NCBI RefSeq assembly: GCF_014637795.1
Contig: NZ_BMFD01000006.1
Location: 1-64,000, forward strand
Source of the DNA: Belliella aquatica
GTDB lineage: Bacteria > Bacteroidota > Bacteroidia > Cytophagales > Cyclobacteriaceae
Direction: 5' to 3'
DNA: 64,000 nucleotides
The notes below the pieces were generated by a model. The model had not been told where the DNA came from and searched no databases. It saw only the letters and a list, made by a program, of their open reading frames with translations. This document shows, in pieces, positions 7,307 to 15,673 of this stretch (positions are counted from its first letter, which is position 1; every line of letters begins with the position of its first letter). Both the position numbers and the translations under genes were made by a program.

Positions 7307-9130
7307 TTAGTTCATAGCCTGTGTTCCTGTTTCTATCTTTTTCACCACCTGCTGTCTGCTGCCTGAGGGGTGGTGGATCAGCTCCATGACCAGGTAGGCA
7401 TTGGAATAGAGCTTGGGCAGTTCTAGCTCTGAGAAATACAATAAGGAAAGAGACCCGTAAGCTTGAGATATCAGCTCAGAGTAAAAACCAAATATCTGCT
7501 CTTCCCAAAAATAGTGTTCCTGAATATTTCTGATATGTTCTTTGGATTCGATTACTTCTAAGAAGGTATTAGGATAAGTAAACCAACCTGTGCTTTCACC
7601 ATGCGATGGCCTAAATTTCATTCTTAAACTTCCACTTTCATTAACAATTAAGTGTAGTGGGATTTCTAGTTGAGATTCTTCCGTCACTTTTATAAAACCT
7701 CCTTCCTTTGATATAAACGAAAGTTCTTGAGGTTTAAAACCTATAAAGGAATCATGACTTTTGCAATTTAAAACACCATATGCACATATATAATCCGTAT
7801 TCCTATAGTGCACAGAATTAGGCTTTTCACGTTCGTCTAATAGACTTGCACGCTTGCTATTCGCTGTCACGCTGACTTCATCTAGCAAGATGCCTGTAGT
7901 CTCCATATTGAAGGTGAACTTTGGCTTGCCCTGCTCTATCAGCTTCCTCGCATGGATGGCAGCAAGCAGATCTGGGAGAGTGCTTTTTAAGATTTCGAGA
8001 TCAGGATAAGCCACTGACACATCTACTTTCCCCTGAAAGTCATCATGGCTCACCACATGGTAGTCATCGTCTAGTATGCTGAAGTCAAACTGATCAAAGA
8101 GGTAGTTGCCATCCGAATCGCTGGTGTAGTAGATCTCGTTTTCTCTATTGAATACCACAATCTTCTGACCGCCCTTCTTCTTTCCATTCTGATGGGAGTG
8201 GAATACCGCTATGGTCTGTTCATCAAATCCCAGCTCTCCATGAGCTATATCTCCTGTGTGTCCCATCTCTGCAACCAACTCCGGGAAATCAGTGATCGAT
8301 AGCTTCACCGAAACATTTGACATAGTTACCCAAGGATTGATCATCCTGCTGAGCGTTACTTGTGCCAAGCTATCATTCAGAGCCTTCATACTGATATCCG
8401 CTTCTCTGATTGCGATCAGGGGATTATAGATGGCTAGTTCAGTGAGCTCAGTTTCTTCTGCATGAATTTTAATTTTCAGTTTCCCAGGAGGCAGCATCCT
8501 TGCAGGAATTTTCATGTTTTGCTGCGTACCATTGGCTTGGAAAATGACACTGTCCTTTGTCATGATCTGCACGGTGATTCCTTCGGTAGGGACTGGATTA
8601 GCCATGCTAAGCTCCCAATTATCTTCTTGTAGTCTGGCACTCAGTTCTCCCGATTTGATTTCTTGTGGCTGTTTGGTATTCGGGGCAAACTGAAATGCTA
8701 CTTCTTGAGTAGTTATATTCCAGGTTGGGTTGGTCGTCTCCACTTGCTTGCGCCAGACTTGTTGCAAGTCTGTACTAGCAGGAAGGATATCCACATGTGC
8801 ATAGCTGATGCGCTCTGGGGAAATCTTCGGTATGGCCAAAAGTACGTATGCACCATACGCAGACAATGCTTCTTCTATATAAAAACTCCCTTTGGACACA
8901 GGAGCGATGGGGATGTGAATGTTAAAGTCTACGATGCGCTTGTCTATCGGATCCACCCAAAGCACATAGTGGGGTACATCAAAATAAGCACTGTCCACTC
9001 CCAAATAATAATCTATCGGCTCCTGCTCAAAAACCACACTCTTTTTCAGTTCTAGGCTTTGCTGACCGAAAGCAGATAGCCCTAAAAACATAAAAAGTAC
9101 TAAAAGAAGCTCTCTATAAAATACAGCCAT
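7307..9130 (-). CDS. Large exported protein of unknown function, paralogue 2
   Basis: A 607-residue protein with a signal peptide ending near SAFGQQ. Residues about 20-430 are nearly identical to the protein at 9160-10977, as are the last ~80 residues; between about 450 and 520 the two have unrelated sequence. The motif LLDEVSVTANSKR near residue 425 resembles the link that precedes TonB-dependent receptor plug domains, and NSVHYRNTDYICAYGVLNC follows it. This recalls Bacteroidota proteins with an N-terminal macroglobulin-like or carboxypeptidase-like repeat region and a plug remnant, but no beta-barrel follows. It is the last gene of the row; the upstream gene is 29 bp away. Confidence 0.8.
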   Translation of the reverse strand: MAVFYRELLLVLFMFLGLSAFGQQSLELKKSVVFEQEPIDYYLGVDSAYFDVPHYVLWVDPIDKRIVDFNIHIPIAPVSKGSFYIEEALSAYGAYVLLAIPKISPERISYAHVDILPASTDLQQVWRKQVETTNPTWNITTQEVAFQFAPNTKQPQEIKSGELSARLQEDNWELSMANPVPTEGITVQIMTKDSVIFQANGTQQNMKIPARMLPPGKLKIKIHAEETELTELAIYNPLIAIREADISMKALNDSLAQVTLSRMINPWVTMSNVSVKLSITDFPELVAEMGHTGDIAHGELGFDEQTIAVFHSHQNGKKKGGQKIVVFNRENEIYYTSDSDGNYLFDQFDFSILDDDYHVVSHDDFQGKVDVSVAYPDLEILKSTLPDLLAAIHARKLIEQGKPKFTFNMETTGILLDEVSVTANSKRASLLDEREKPNSVHYRNTDYICAYGVLNCKSHDSFIGFKPQELSFISKEGGFIKVTEESQLEIPLHLIVNESGSLRMKFRPSHGESTGWFTYPNTFLEVIESKEHIRNIQEHYFWEEQIFGFYSELISQAYGSLSLLYFSELELPKLYSNAYLVMELIHHPSGSRQQVVKKIETGTQAMN

Positions 9131-9159
9131 TACACAAAATTTTCTTTAATATAATGATT

Positions 9160-10977
9160 TTAGTTCATAGCCTGTGTGCCTGCTGCTATCTTTTTCACCA
9201 CCTGCTGTCTGCTGCCTGAGGGGTGGTGGATCAGCTCCATGACCAGGTAAGCATCGGAATAGAGCTTAGGCAGTTCTAGCTCTGAGAAATACAATAAGGA
9301 AAGAGACCCGTAAGCTTGAGATATCAGCTCTGAGTAAAAACCAAATACCTGCTCTTCCCAAAAATAATGTTCTTGAACATTCCTGATTCGTTCTTTGGAT
9401 TCGATTACTTCAAAGAAAGTAAGTGGATAAGGTAACATAGAACCAGCATTCTTTCTGTGCGAAGTCCAGTATTTCAAAATAGGCCTATCATCTTCAGTCT
9501 TATATAAATGTAAGGGCCTTTGAGAAGTCTTTCCCCTCCATGGATTAATTTTTATACCTTTAACGTCAATTGAGGTTGCCTCACCATTAATCCCTATATA
9601 TGGTGGATGTTGATCACAGTTTAACACTCCAAATAAACAGATACCATCTGTATTCCTAAAGTGCACAGAATTGGGTTTTTCACGCTCGTCTAATAAAGTA
9701 GCACGCTTGCGCTTGGCTGTCACACTGACTTCATCTAGCAAGATGCCTGTATTCTCCATATTGAAGGTGAACTTTGGCTTGCCCTGCTCTATCAGCTTCC
9801 TTGCAGGGATAGTAGCAAGTAAATCAGGGAGTATGGACTTTAAGGATTCAAGATCAGGATAGGTCACCGCTACATCCACTTTTCCCTGAAAGTCATCATG
9901 GCTCACCACATGGTAGTCATCGTCTAGCATGCTGTAGTCAAACTGATCAAAGAAGTAGTTGCCATCCGAATCGCTGGTGTAGTAGATCTCGTTTTCTCTA
10001 TTGAATACCACAATCTTCTGACCGCCCTTCTTCTTTCCATTCTGATGGGAGTGGAACACCGCTATGGTCTGTTCATCAAATTCCTGCCCTTCATGTACTA
10101 TATCTCCTGTATGCCCCATATCCACCACCAACTCTGGAAAGTCAGTGATCGACAGCTTCACTGAGACATCTGACATGGCTATCCAAGGATTGATCAACTT
10201 ACTCAGCGCTACTAGTGCTAAGCTATCGTTCAATGTTTCAAAGCTGATATCTGCTTCCCTGATTGCGATTAGGGGATTATAGATGGCTAGTTCAGTGAGC
10301 TCAGTTTCTTCTGTTTGAATTTTAATTTTCAGTTCCCCTGGAGGTAGCATCCTTGCAGGGATCTTCATGTTTTGCTGTGTACCATTGGCTTGGAACACTA
10401 CACTGTCTTTGGTCATGATCTGCACGGTGATTACTTCGGTAGGGACTGGATTAGCCATGCTAAGCTCCCAATTATCTTCTTGTAGTCTGGTACTCAGTTC
10501 TCCCGATTTGATTTCTTGTGGCTGTTTGGTATTCGAGGCAAACTGAAATGCTACTTCTTGAGTAGTTCTATTCCAGTTTGGGTTGGTCGTCTCCACTTGC
10601 TTGCGCCAGACTTGTTGCAAGTCTGTACTAGCAGGAAGGATATCCACATGTGCATAGCTGATGCGCTCGGGGGAAATCTTCGGTATGGCTAAAAGTACAT
10701 AGGCGCCATAAGCGGACAGTGCCTCTTCTATATAAAAACTGCCTTTGGACACAGGTGCGATGGGGATGTGGATATTAAAATCTACGATGCGTTTGTCTAT
10801 CGGATCTACCCAAAGAACATAATGAGGCACATCAAAATATGCACTGTCCACTCCCAAATAATAATCAATCGGCTCCTGTTCAAAGACCACACCCTTCTTC
10901 AGCTCTAGACTTTGCTGACCGAAGGCAGAAAGCACAGAGAAAAAAAAGAGTGTGGTATAGGAAAATTGAATCTTCAT
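9160..10977 (-). CDS. Large exported protein of unknown function, paralogue 1
   Basis: A 605-residue paralogue of the following gene, with its own signal peptide (MKIQFSYTTLFFFSVLSAFG). The conserved body carries the same TonB-plug-link-like LLDEVSVTAKRKR, and NTDGICLFGVLNCDQHPPY begins the divergent block. The start is 11 bp after the stop of the small Cys protein at 10988, which implies co-transcription. A surface or periplasmic role is inferred from the signal peptide only; I cannot name a function. Confidence 0.8.
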   Translation of the reverse strand: MKIQFSYTTLFFFSVLSAFGQQSLELKKGVVFEQEPIDYYLGVDSAYFDVPHYVLWVDPIDKRIVDFNIHIPIAPVSKGSFYIEEALSAYGAYVLLAIPKISPERISYAHVDILPASTDLQQVWRKQVETTNPNWNRTTQEVAFQFASNTKQPQEIKSGELSTRLQEDNWELSMANPVPTEVITVQIMTKDSVVFQANGTQQNMKIPARMLPPGELKIKIQTEETELTELAIYNPLIAIREADISFETLNDSLALVALSKLINPWIAMSDVSVKLSITDFPELVVDMGHTGDIVHEGQEFDEQTIAVFHSHQNGKKKGGQKIVVFNRENEIYYTSDSDGNYFFDQFDYSMLDDDYHVVSHDDFQGKVDVAVTYPDLESLKSILPDLLATIPARKLIEQGKPKFTFNMENTGILLDEVSVTAKRKRATLLDEREKPNSVHFRNTDGICLFGVLNCDQHPPYIGINGEATSIDVKGIKINPWRGKTSQRPLHLYKTEDDRPILKYWTSHRKNAGSMLPYPLTFFEVIESKERIRNVQEHYFWEEQVFGFYSELISQAYGSLSLLYFSELELPKLYSDAYLVMELIHHPSGSRQQVVKKIAAGTQAMN

Positions 10978-10987
10978 TAATACAAAA

Positions 10988-11308
10988 CTAAGACGGGAAA
11001 CAGTCTGATTCTATTTTTGAAAGATAGTAGGCAAACTTAATACAATCTTGTGGATTCCCTGTTGATGCACACGCACCTCCATACATTTCTGCTAGAAGAA
11101 TATAGTATGGACAAAAAAGACTGATTTCCCCCATAAGTTTTTCCTCTAGCTCGCTACATTCTAACAAATCATCCTCCACCTCAAAAGTTAGACAATTTTC
11201 TATTAAGTCCACCTCATTCTCCAAGAGCATAGCATTTGTGAGTGGGATACTGCTTGAAGCAAAAACAAACAAGCCAATCAGCATGAAACTTTTTAGTAAA
11301 TTTTTCAT
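10988..11308 (-). CDS. Small secreted Cys-containing protein
   Basis: A 106-residue protein with a signal peptide (MKNLLKSFMLIGLFVFASSS) and a mature part with six Cys, an acidic middle and a predicted helical end. It is first in the apparent operon with the two large exported paralogues (11 bp to the next start). It resembles no family I recognise; the context suggests a partner of those proteins. Small Cys proteins accompany envelope proteins elsewhere in this window (435-758). Confidence 0.65.
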   Translation of the reverse strand: MKNLLKSFMLIGLFVFASSSIPLTNAMLLENEVDLIENCLTFEVEDDLLECSELEEKLMGEISLFCPYYILLAEMYGGACASTGNPQDCIKFAYYLSKIESDCFPS

Positions 11309-11424
11309 AATATAAAGATTTTAGTTGAATAGCAATATATATATATCAAAATAAAATCTTCAAAACATTATAATCAAACCTAAATATCAAGGTTTCAGTC
11401 TTGGCTTCTTCATTGAGAATTTTA

Positions 11425-11468
11425 CTGAAAAAGTCCGAAAAAAAGGTAAATACCTGAGACTTTTTCAG
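11425..11468. repeat. Inverted repeat with A-rich loop
   Basis: CTGAAAAAGTC (11425-11435) and GACTTTTTCAG (11458-11468) are perfectly complementary; a smaller AGGTA/TACCT pair lies inside. It sits in the 215-bp gap before the small secreted protein and after the beta-barrel gene, so it may be the terminator of the latter. Confidence 0.6.
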
Positions 11469-11523
11469 CAAGCTCTAAATACAGCCGATTATGTATTAGA
11501 AAATCCTTTTGTTCTCGACTTTC

Positions 11524-11943
11524 CTACCTAAAAGTGTACCTCAAGCCTATACCAGCTCTAAAGTAAGTCCCGTATTCAGTTGGGAAAATCGGCGATGCCT
11601 CCATTAAGAAGCCAAAGTTTCTGGTATTGGCAAATGGCTTTACCAAAACGCCAAGTGGTACGCCCAAGTACAGCCCATCTCTATTGCCTTCTGTACCCAA
11701 AAGGAAACCACTGTAGAAATTCACTTCTTCTTTTTGGACGAAATTGTATCCAAATGTACCTTCTATCCCCACTCGGCCTCCTGTAGAAACGCGAGCCTCT
11801 CCGAAGATTTTGTTTTCCGGATCAGTTCCGATCGAGGCAAAAGTTGCGGAACTTAATCTATACACTCCTGCGCTGATCTGTGCTTGTGACTCAAGGATCG
11901 CTGCAAAAAACAACAGCATCGAAAATAACTTTAAATTTTTCAT
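11524..11943 (-). CDS. Small outer-membrane beta-barrel protein, hypothetical
   Basis: A 139-residue protein with a signal peptide ending near ESQAQI. The mature part alternates aromatic and polar residues in short strands and ends GTYFRAGIGLRYTFR, a typical terminal beta-strand with C-terminal aromatic residue for BAM-inserted barrels. The size suits an 8-stranded barrel of the OmpW/OmpX size class. It is monocistronic; no partner is evident. Confidence 0.7.
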   Translation of the reverse strand: MKNLKLFSMLLFFAAILESQAQISAGVYRLSSATFASIGTDPENKIFGEARVSTGGRVGIEGTFGYNFVQKEEVNFYSGFLLGTEGNRDGLYLGVPLGVLVKPFANTRNFGFLMEASPIFPTEYGTYFRAGIGLRYTFR

Positions 11944-12005
11944 AAATCGTAAATAGTTGGTTTCCGTTCGTTTTGCAAAGACTTTGCCAAAAATAGGATC
12001 AATTC

Positions 12006-13037
12006 CTAAGAAAGAAGGATTCTTTTCCCCTGCTGATTGCTCTCAAACGCCGCTTCTATGATTTGAAGAACAGCAATGGCTTCGTCAATTTTCACGAAGG
12101 GAGCTTCTATTCCATGAATAGCTTTGGCAATATTTTCATAAAAAAGCCTGTAATCCCCACGCGAGGTTTCGTATTTGAAGCTTCGGTCTTCTAGGTAGAT
12201 GGTTCCCCAACTTTCTTCTGATTCCAAACCCCAATCCGTACCTTGAGGCAATGTCTCTGCTTTCAACGCCCGCTCTTGAACATCCAGACCAAATTTAGAA
12301 AAGGAGCCCTTTTCACCTAGTAAAAGGAATTTCGGCATGGGTGCATTGGAAAGTACAGAAGCAGTGAGTCTGACAAAAACATCATCATAGCCCAAAGTAA
12401 TCTCAAAGAAATCATCAGCAAGAGCACCGGTTCTTTGACTTCGGATATCTCCCGAAATCCATTGAGGCATTCCAAAAAGTATATAGGCTTGATCTATCAA
12501 ATGTGTTCCCAAATCATAGGTGATGCCATTTCCGGGAACGTCTTTTTCTCGCCAATTTTCAGTTAGCACAGGGCGGAAGCGATCAAAATGAGATTCAAAA
12601 TGTACCAAACGTCCCAAAATTCCTTCATGTAGAATCTTTTTAATTGTCTGAAAATCTCCGTCTAACCTTCGATTTTGGAAAACCGAAAGCAATAAGCCTT
12701 TTTGCGCTGCAATCGCTTTCAACTCCTCGGCTTCCTTGGAAGAAATCGTAACCGGCTTATCTACCACCACATGTTTTCCATAAGAAAGCGCAAGCTTGGC
12801 TTGATCGAAATGCAAATGATTAGGAGTGACGATGATAATTAAATCTGCTATATCAGCCTCTAATAAGGTTTCTAAGCTTTTGAATATTTGAACCTGAGGA
12901 TATTTTTCTTTCGATTTTGTTAAATTTCTTTCTACAACAGCAACTAGCTCCAAATTTTCACAAACAGTTATCAACGGAGCATGGATTTTTTCCCCCACCG
13001 ATCCATATCCCACCAAAGCCGCTTTTATTTTCGTCAT
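12006..13037 (-). CDS. Gfo/Idh/MocA family NAD(P)-dependent oxidoreductase
   Basis: A 343-residue sugar or inositol dehydrogenase-like protein. The Rossmann fold opens with KAALVGYGSVGEKIHAPLI, followed by ELVAVVERN; the active-site lysine is in VVDKPVTI (equivalent to EKP) near residue 95, and YDLGTHLIDQ carries the catalytic His region near 178. The pattern is close to YvaA/IolX-like scyllo-inositol dehydrogenases of this superfamily, but the substrate cannot be read from sequence. It appears monocistronic, with an interspersed repeat directly upstream. Confidence 0.9.
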   Translation of the reverse strand: MTKIKAALVGYGSVGEKIHAPLITVCENLELVAVVERNLTKSKEKYPQVQIFKSLETLLEADIADLIIIVTPNHLHFDQAKLALSYGKHVVVDKPVTISSKEAEELKAIAAQKGLLLSVFQNRRLDGDFQTIKKILHEGILGRLVHFESHFDRFRPVLTENWREKDVPGNGITYDLGTHLIDQAYILFGMPQWISGDIRSQRTGALADDFFEITLGYDDVFVRLTASVLSNAPMPKFLLLGEKGSFSKFGLDVQERALKAETLPQGTDWGLESEESWGTIYLEDRSFKYETSRGDYRLFYENIAKAIHGIEAPFVKIDEAIAVLQIIEAAFESNQQGKRILLS

Positions 13038-13051
13038 TTTTTAAATATTAT

Positions 13052-13198
13052 GATTATCCGCAATAGTACTAGTATTTGAATATCTCACACTTAATCATGC
13101 GGATAATCGTCCTCAGTCTACAGTCAACCGACCACAGCTGATTGTGTTGGACTTCATACACTCTTATAAATGGCTACTACCATAAAAGCTGATATCAG
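13052..13198 (-). repeat. Interspersed ~150-bp intergenic repeat, copy 1 (minus)
   Basis: Read on the minus strand, this copy aligns along its length with 50726-50875: shared words are AGCCATTTATAA, TGTATGAAGT, CAATCAGCT, GATTATCCGCAT and TACTAGT, ending GCGGATAATC. It lies 15 bp upstream of the oxidoreductase start and faces copy 2. Confidence 0.8.
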
Positions 13199-13210
13199 AT
13201 TAAATATTTT

Positions 13211-13346
13211 AATTATCTGCTTTCTACACTGTAGCCATTAAAAAATGTTTCACTTATTATATTGGGACTACTGTTGACAGTCGGCCGTTGACCGTTGACT
13301 CTCTGACTTTGCCTGAATTTTCTCATTTACATTTTTGCGGATAATC
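13211..13346 (+). repeat. Interspersed ~150-bp intergenic repeat, copy 2 (plus)
   Basis: This copy begins TTATCTGCTTTCTAC and GTAGCCATT like the others and ends exactly in GCGGATAATC, 3 bp from the response regulator stop. The middle is more diverged. With copy 1 it forms a head-to-head pair that fills the whole intergenic region. Confidence 0.7.
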
Positions 13347-13349
13347 ACA

Positions 13350-13976
13350 TTATACATTCATCTCCATTGCCTTTTTTACTAATTCTAAGGCAGAACTTAC
13401 CCCAAGTTTGGAGTTGATTTTCTTTCTGTGCGACTCTATAGTAAGTTGACTGAGGTGCAATTCTTCTGCGATTTCTCTGTTAATCTTCCCATCTTTTATC
13501 ATCAGGAAGATTTGTAGTTCTCTTTTAGATAGCTTGTATTTATCTCTAAATGAATCAAAAAAGTAATTATCGCTGTTTTGTTGGATGACTTTTTGAAAAC
13601 TCATCACGTGACTGCCATCTAAGACTTCTCTGATGGTATAAATCAGTTCATCTGGATCAGCATCCTTGAGAATGTAAGCATTGGCACCAAGTTTTTGGCA
13701 CTTTTTAAAAATAATCTCTTCGTCATACATGGATAAGACAATGACCTTAGTTCGCGGATATTTTGACTTAATTGCGCTAATGACACCATCTCCACTCATA
13801 ACCGGCATATTCATATCTGTAAGGACTACATCTATTTGGTTATTTTCAAGAAAATTGATCAATTCCTGACCATTGATGAAAGTCCCGCAAATCTGAAAAT
13901 CCTCTTCCTCAGCAAGGAGGCCTTCGATTCCTTTGGCGAATAGTTTGTGATCGTCTGCGATTGCTATTTTTATCAT
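13350..13976 (-). CDS. LuxR/NarL-type response regulator
   Basis: A 208-residue regulator. The receiver domain (1-120) has DDH at 8-10, phosphoacceptor D54 in VVLTDMNMP, S/T at about 82 (VIVLSMYDEE) and K at about 104 (ILKDA). The C-terminal LuxR helix-turn-helix spans about 145-205 (LSKRELQIFLMIKDGK, NREIAEELHLSQLTIESH). It is the partner of the histidine kinase encoded directly upstream (37 bp), and probably reports on the membrane proteins of the same row. Confidence 0.95.
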   Translation of the reverse strand: MIKIAIADDHKLFAKGIEGLLAEEEDFQICGTFINGQELINFLENNQIDVVLTDMNMPVMSGDGVISAIKSKYPRTKVIVLSMYDEEIIFKKCQKLGANAYILKDADPDELIYTIREVLDGSHVMSFQKVIQQNSDNYFFDSFRDKYKLSKRELQIFLMIKDGKINREIAEELHLSQLTIESHRKKINSKLGVSSALELVKKAMEMNV

Positions 13977-14012
13977 GATAAGGGTAATTATCCAAAAGAT
14001 AGCTTATGCAAA

Positions 14013-14768
14013 TCAATTTGGCAATAAAAGTTTGATTTGCGTGCCTTTTCCTAGGTTGGAATCGATTTCTATCGTGCCACCGATTGTCTTCATTCTTGAT
14101 TTTAAATTATGCATACCAGAACCATTACTCTCTTTTGTGGTGTCGAAGCCGATGCCATTGTCTGTGATTAGCACTTCCAAATGTTCGGATATAAAGTTTA
14201 GGTCTACTCGAATCAACTTGGGTTTAGCATGTTTGATTGCATTGTTGAGGCATTCTTGGATCACTCTGATTAAAACAAGTTTCCTAGAGTTTTCAAAATC
14301 TTGCAATTCGCCTTTCGTTTCAAATTCTATTTTACAAAACTCCAACTGCTCAAGCTTGTCGAGTTCTTTTCTAATAAACGTTTCCAGATCGACTGTTTCC
14401 ACCCAATCTAAATTGAGGGTTTTGGAAAGTGTTCTAACTTCCTTGATAACTTGATTGATTAGCAGCTTTCCTTCATAAACCTTATCATCCTTGGTGCTGT
14501 TGAGCGTAAGTTTTGTGAGGGAAAGAAGCTGCCCAATATTGTCATGGAGCTCTCTGCCCACGTGATTAAGTGTTTCTTCTTGAATTTCTTTCTCTACATT
14601 CAGGATGGTCTTCTCAAATTCAGCTTTTAAGCTTTCTAGTTTTTGTTTGTTTTTGATTTGCCTGCTTCTGTGAATCAATACCATAGTAACGATAAAGCCA
14701 GCCATCAGCAAGGTCAGCAGTGACCCAAATAGAATCAAAAGAAAAATATTACTGCCTTCATTTCCCAT
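14013..14768 (-). CDS. Sensor histidine kinase, HisKA_3/NarX type
   Basis: A 251-residue kinase with a single N-terminal membrane helix (about 8-32), a short coiled-coil linker and the HisKA_3 phosphoacceptor H75 in GRELHDNIGQ. The HATPase domain has the N box (ECLNNAIKHA), ITDNGIGFD and GSGMHNLKSRM. It has almost no periplasmic sensor domain, so input probably comes from another protein; three multi-spanning membrane proteins are encoded directly upstream. It pairs with the LuxR-type regulator downstream. Confidence 0.93.
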   Translation of the reverse strand: MGNEGSNIFLLILFGSLLTLLMAGFIVTMVLIHRSRQIKNKQKLESLKAEFEKTILNVEKEIQEETLNHVGRELHDNIGQLLSLTKLTLNSTKDDKVYEGKLLINQVIKEVRTLSKTLNLDWVETVDLETFIRKELDKLEQLEFCKIEFETKGELQDFENSRKLVLIRVIQECLNNAIKHAKPKLIRVDLNFISEHLEVLITDNGIGFDTTKESNGSGMHNLKSRMKTIGGTIEIDSNLGKGTQIKLLLPN

Positions 14769-14809
14769 GGCTTACAATCCTAGATTTCAAATCATTTTGG
14801 ATCCCTAAT

Positions 14810-15475
14810 TTAGGCTTTTTGTACTGATTTTTTTAAGTAGGGAAGATAAAAAGCCAGTCCCATTCCTAAATACATGATTACTGCCATTGTTCTTTTTATA
14901 GAACCTAAAATTAAAATTAGATTTCGATCTAAATCAGTTACAAATGTTACAGAAGAAAAGTAAAGGAAAGTAGTTGTATAAAATAAAAATACACAGGTAG
15001 TAATCCAAAATAGAGGATTCAAAGGCAGTTTTTCATCGATAAACCAGTCTTTTAAGAAGACAGAAATAAAGAAGTAAATGCAACAAAGAATAATCATAAA
15101 GCTCCCCAAAGAAAAAGAGTAGGTATGAAAAGTATGTAAGTCTTCAATATAAAGGGTATAGATAATTCCCCAAAACAGAAATGAAATGGAGGCTATTTTG
15201 ATTAGGAGTTTTGCTTTTTTAGATTCAAAAAAACTTTCGAAAAGCCATAGGATCAATACAGTCTCCAAATAAACAAAGAATATGTTGTAGACATCAATGT
15301 TGTTTATTTTCCTTGGAACAGTATAGGCTCCATATGACTCAAGACACAATCCTAGTAATAAAATAATAAATGTGATAAGATGTTGCTTCTTAAAGCTGCT
15401 TTTTAAAAAAAAGTGAGGTATGCTTAAAAGCAACCCCACTAAAATTACAGCTACATACCAATCTATATGTTCCAT
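14810..15475 (-). CDS. Seven-helix membrane protein, paralogue 1
   Basis: A 221-residue protein with about seven hydrophobic helices and a short basic C-terminus. It aligns over its full length with the protein at 15674-16333 (shared words LLLSIP, CLESYG, INPLFWI-like NPLFWIT, STSFLYFSSV-like TFLYFSSV, MAVIMYLGMGLAFYLPY) and more weakly with 16835-17509. I do not recognise the family; no catalytic motif is visible. It lies directly upstream of the histidine kinase (41 bp) and downstream of a decayed copy of the CPPxC protein gene. Confidence 0.8.
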   Translation of the reverse strand: MEHIDWYVAVILVGLLLSIPHFFLKSSFKKQHLITFIILLLGLCLESYGAYTVPRKINNIDVYNIFFVYLETVLILWLFESFFESKKAKLLIKIASISFLFWGIIYTLYIEDLHTFHTYSFSLGSFMIILCCIYFFISVFLKDWFIDEKLPLNPLFWITTCVFLFYTTTFLYFSSVTFVTDLDRNLILILGSIKRTMAVIMYLGMGLAFYLPYLKKSVQKA

Positions 15476-15486
15476 TCTTTATATTT

Positions 15487-15640
15487 TTAGCAATCTGGAG
15501 GACACATTCTTCCTCCATTCCAGCCATCATCCTCTTCTTCGGATTCAGGATCTTGGTTTTGAATTACTTCTTCCAGATCTGCCTCGATCAAATTTGTTGG
15601 TACCAAAACTAAGGAAATTCTTCCAATTTAGTCTTTTCAA
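15487..15640 (-). pseudogene. Decayed duplicate of the CPPxC soluble protein gene
   Basis: Minus-strand translation gives GRISLVLVPTNL, an acidic tract and DDGWNGGRMCPPDC followed by a stop, matching the last ~47 residues of the protein at 16339-16746. Upstream, the codon matching Tyr in EDYIGRIS has become TAA, and the first two thirds of the gene are missing. An ATG at 15671-15673 opens only a short out-of-frame reading frame. With paralogue 1 downstream, this is the broken half of a duplicated two-gene unit. Confidence 0.85.
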
Positions 15641-15673
15641 ATCAGCTATTGAGAAAAGAATTGAAAACCCCAT

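Noticed and set aside
7307-10977. Tandem paralogues as full TonB-dependent receptors
   Set aside because: Only a plug-link-like LDEVSVTA segment is present; no plug domain of normal length and no beta-barrel follow it.
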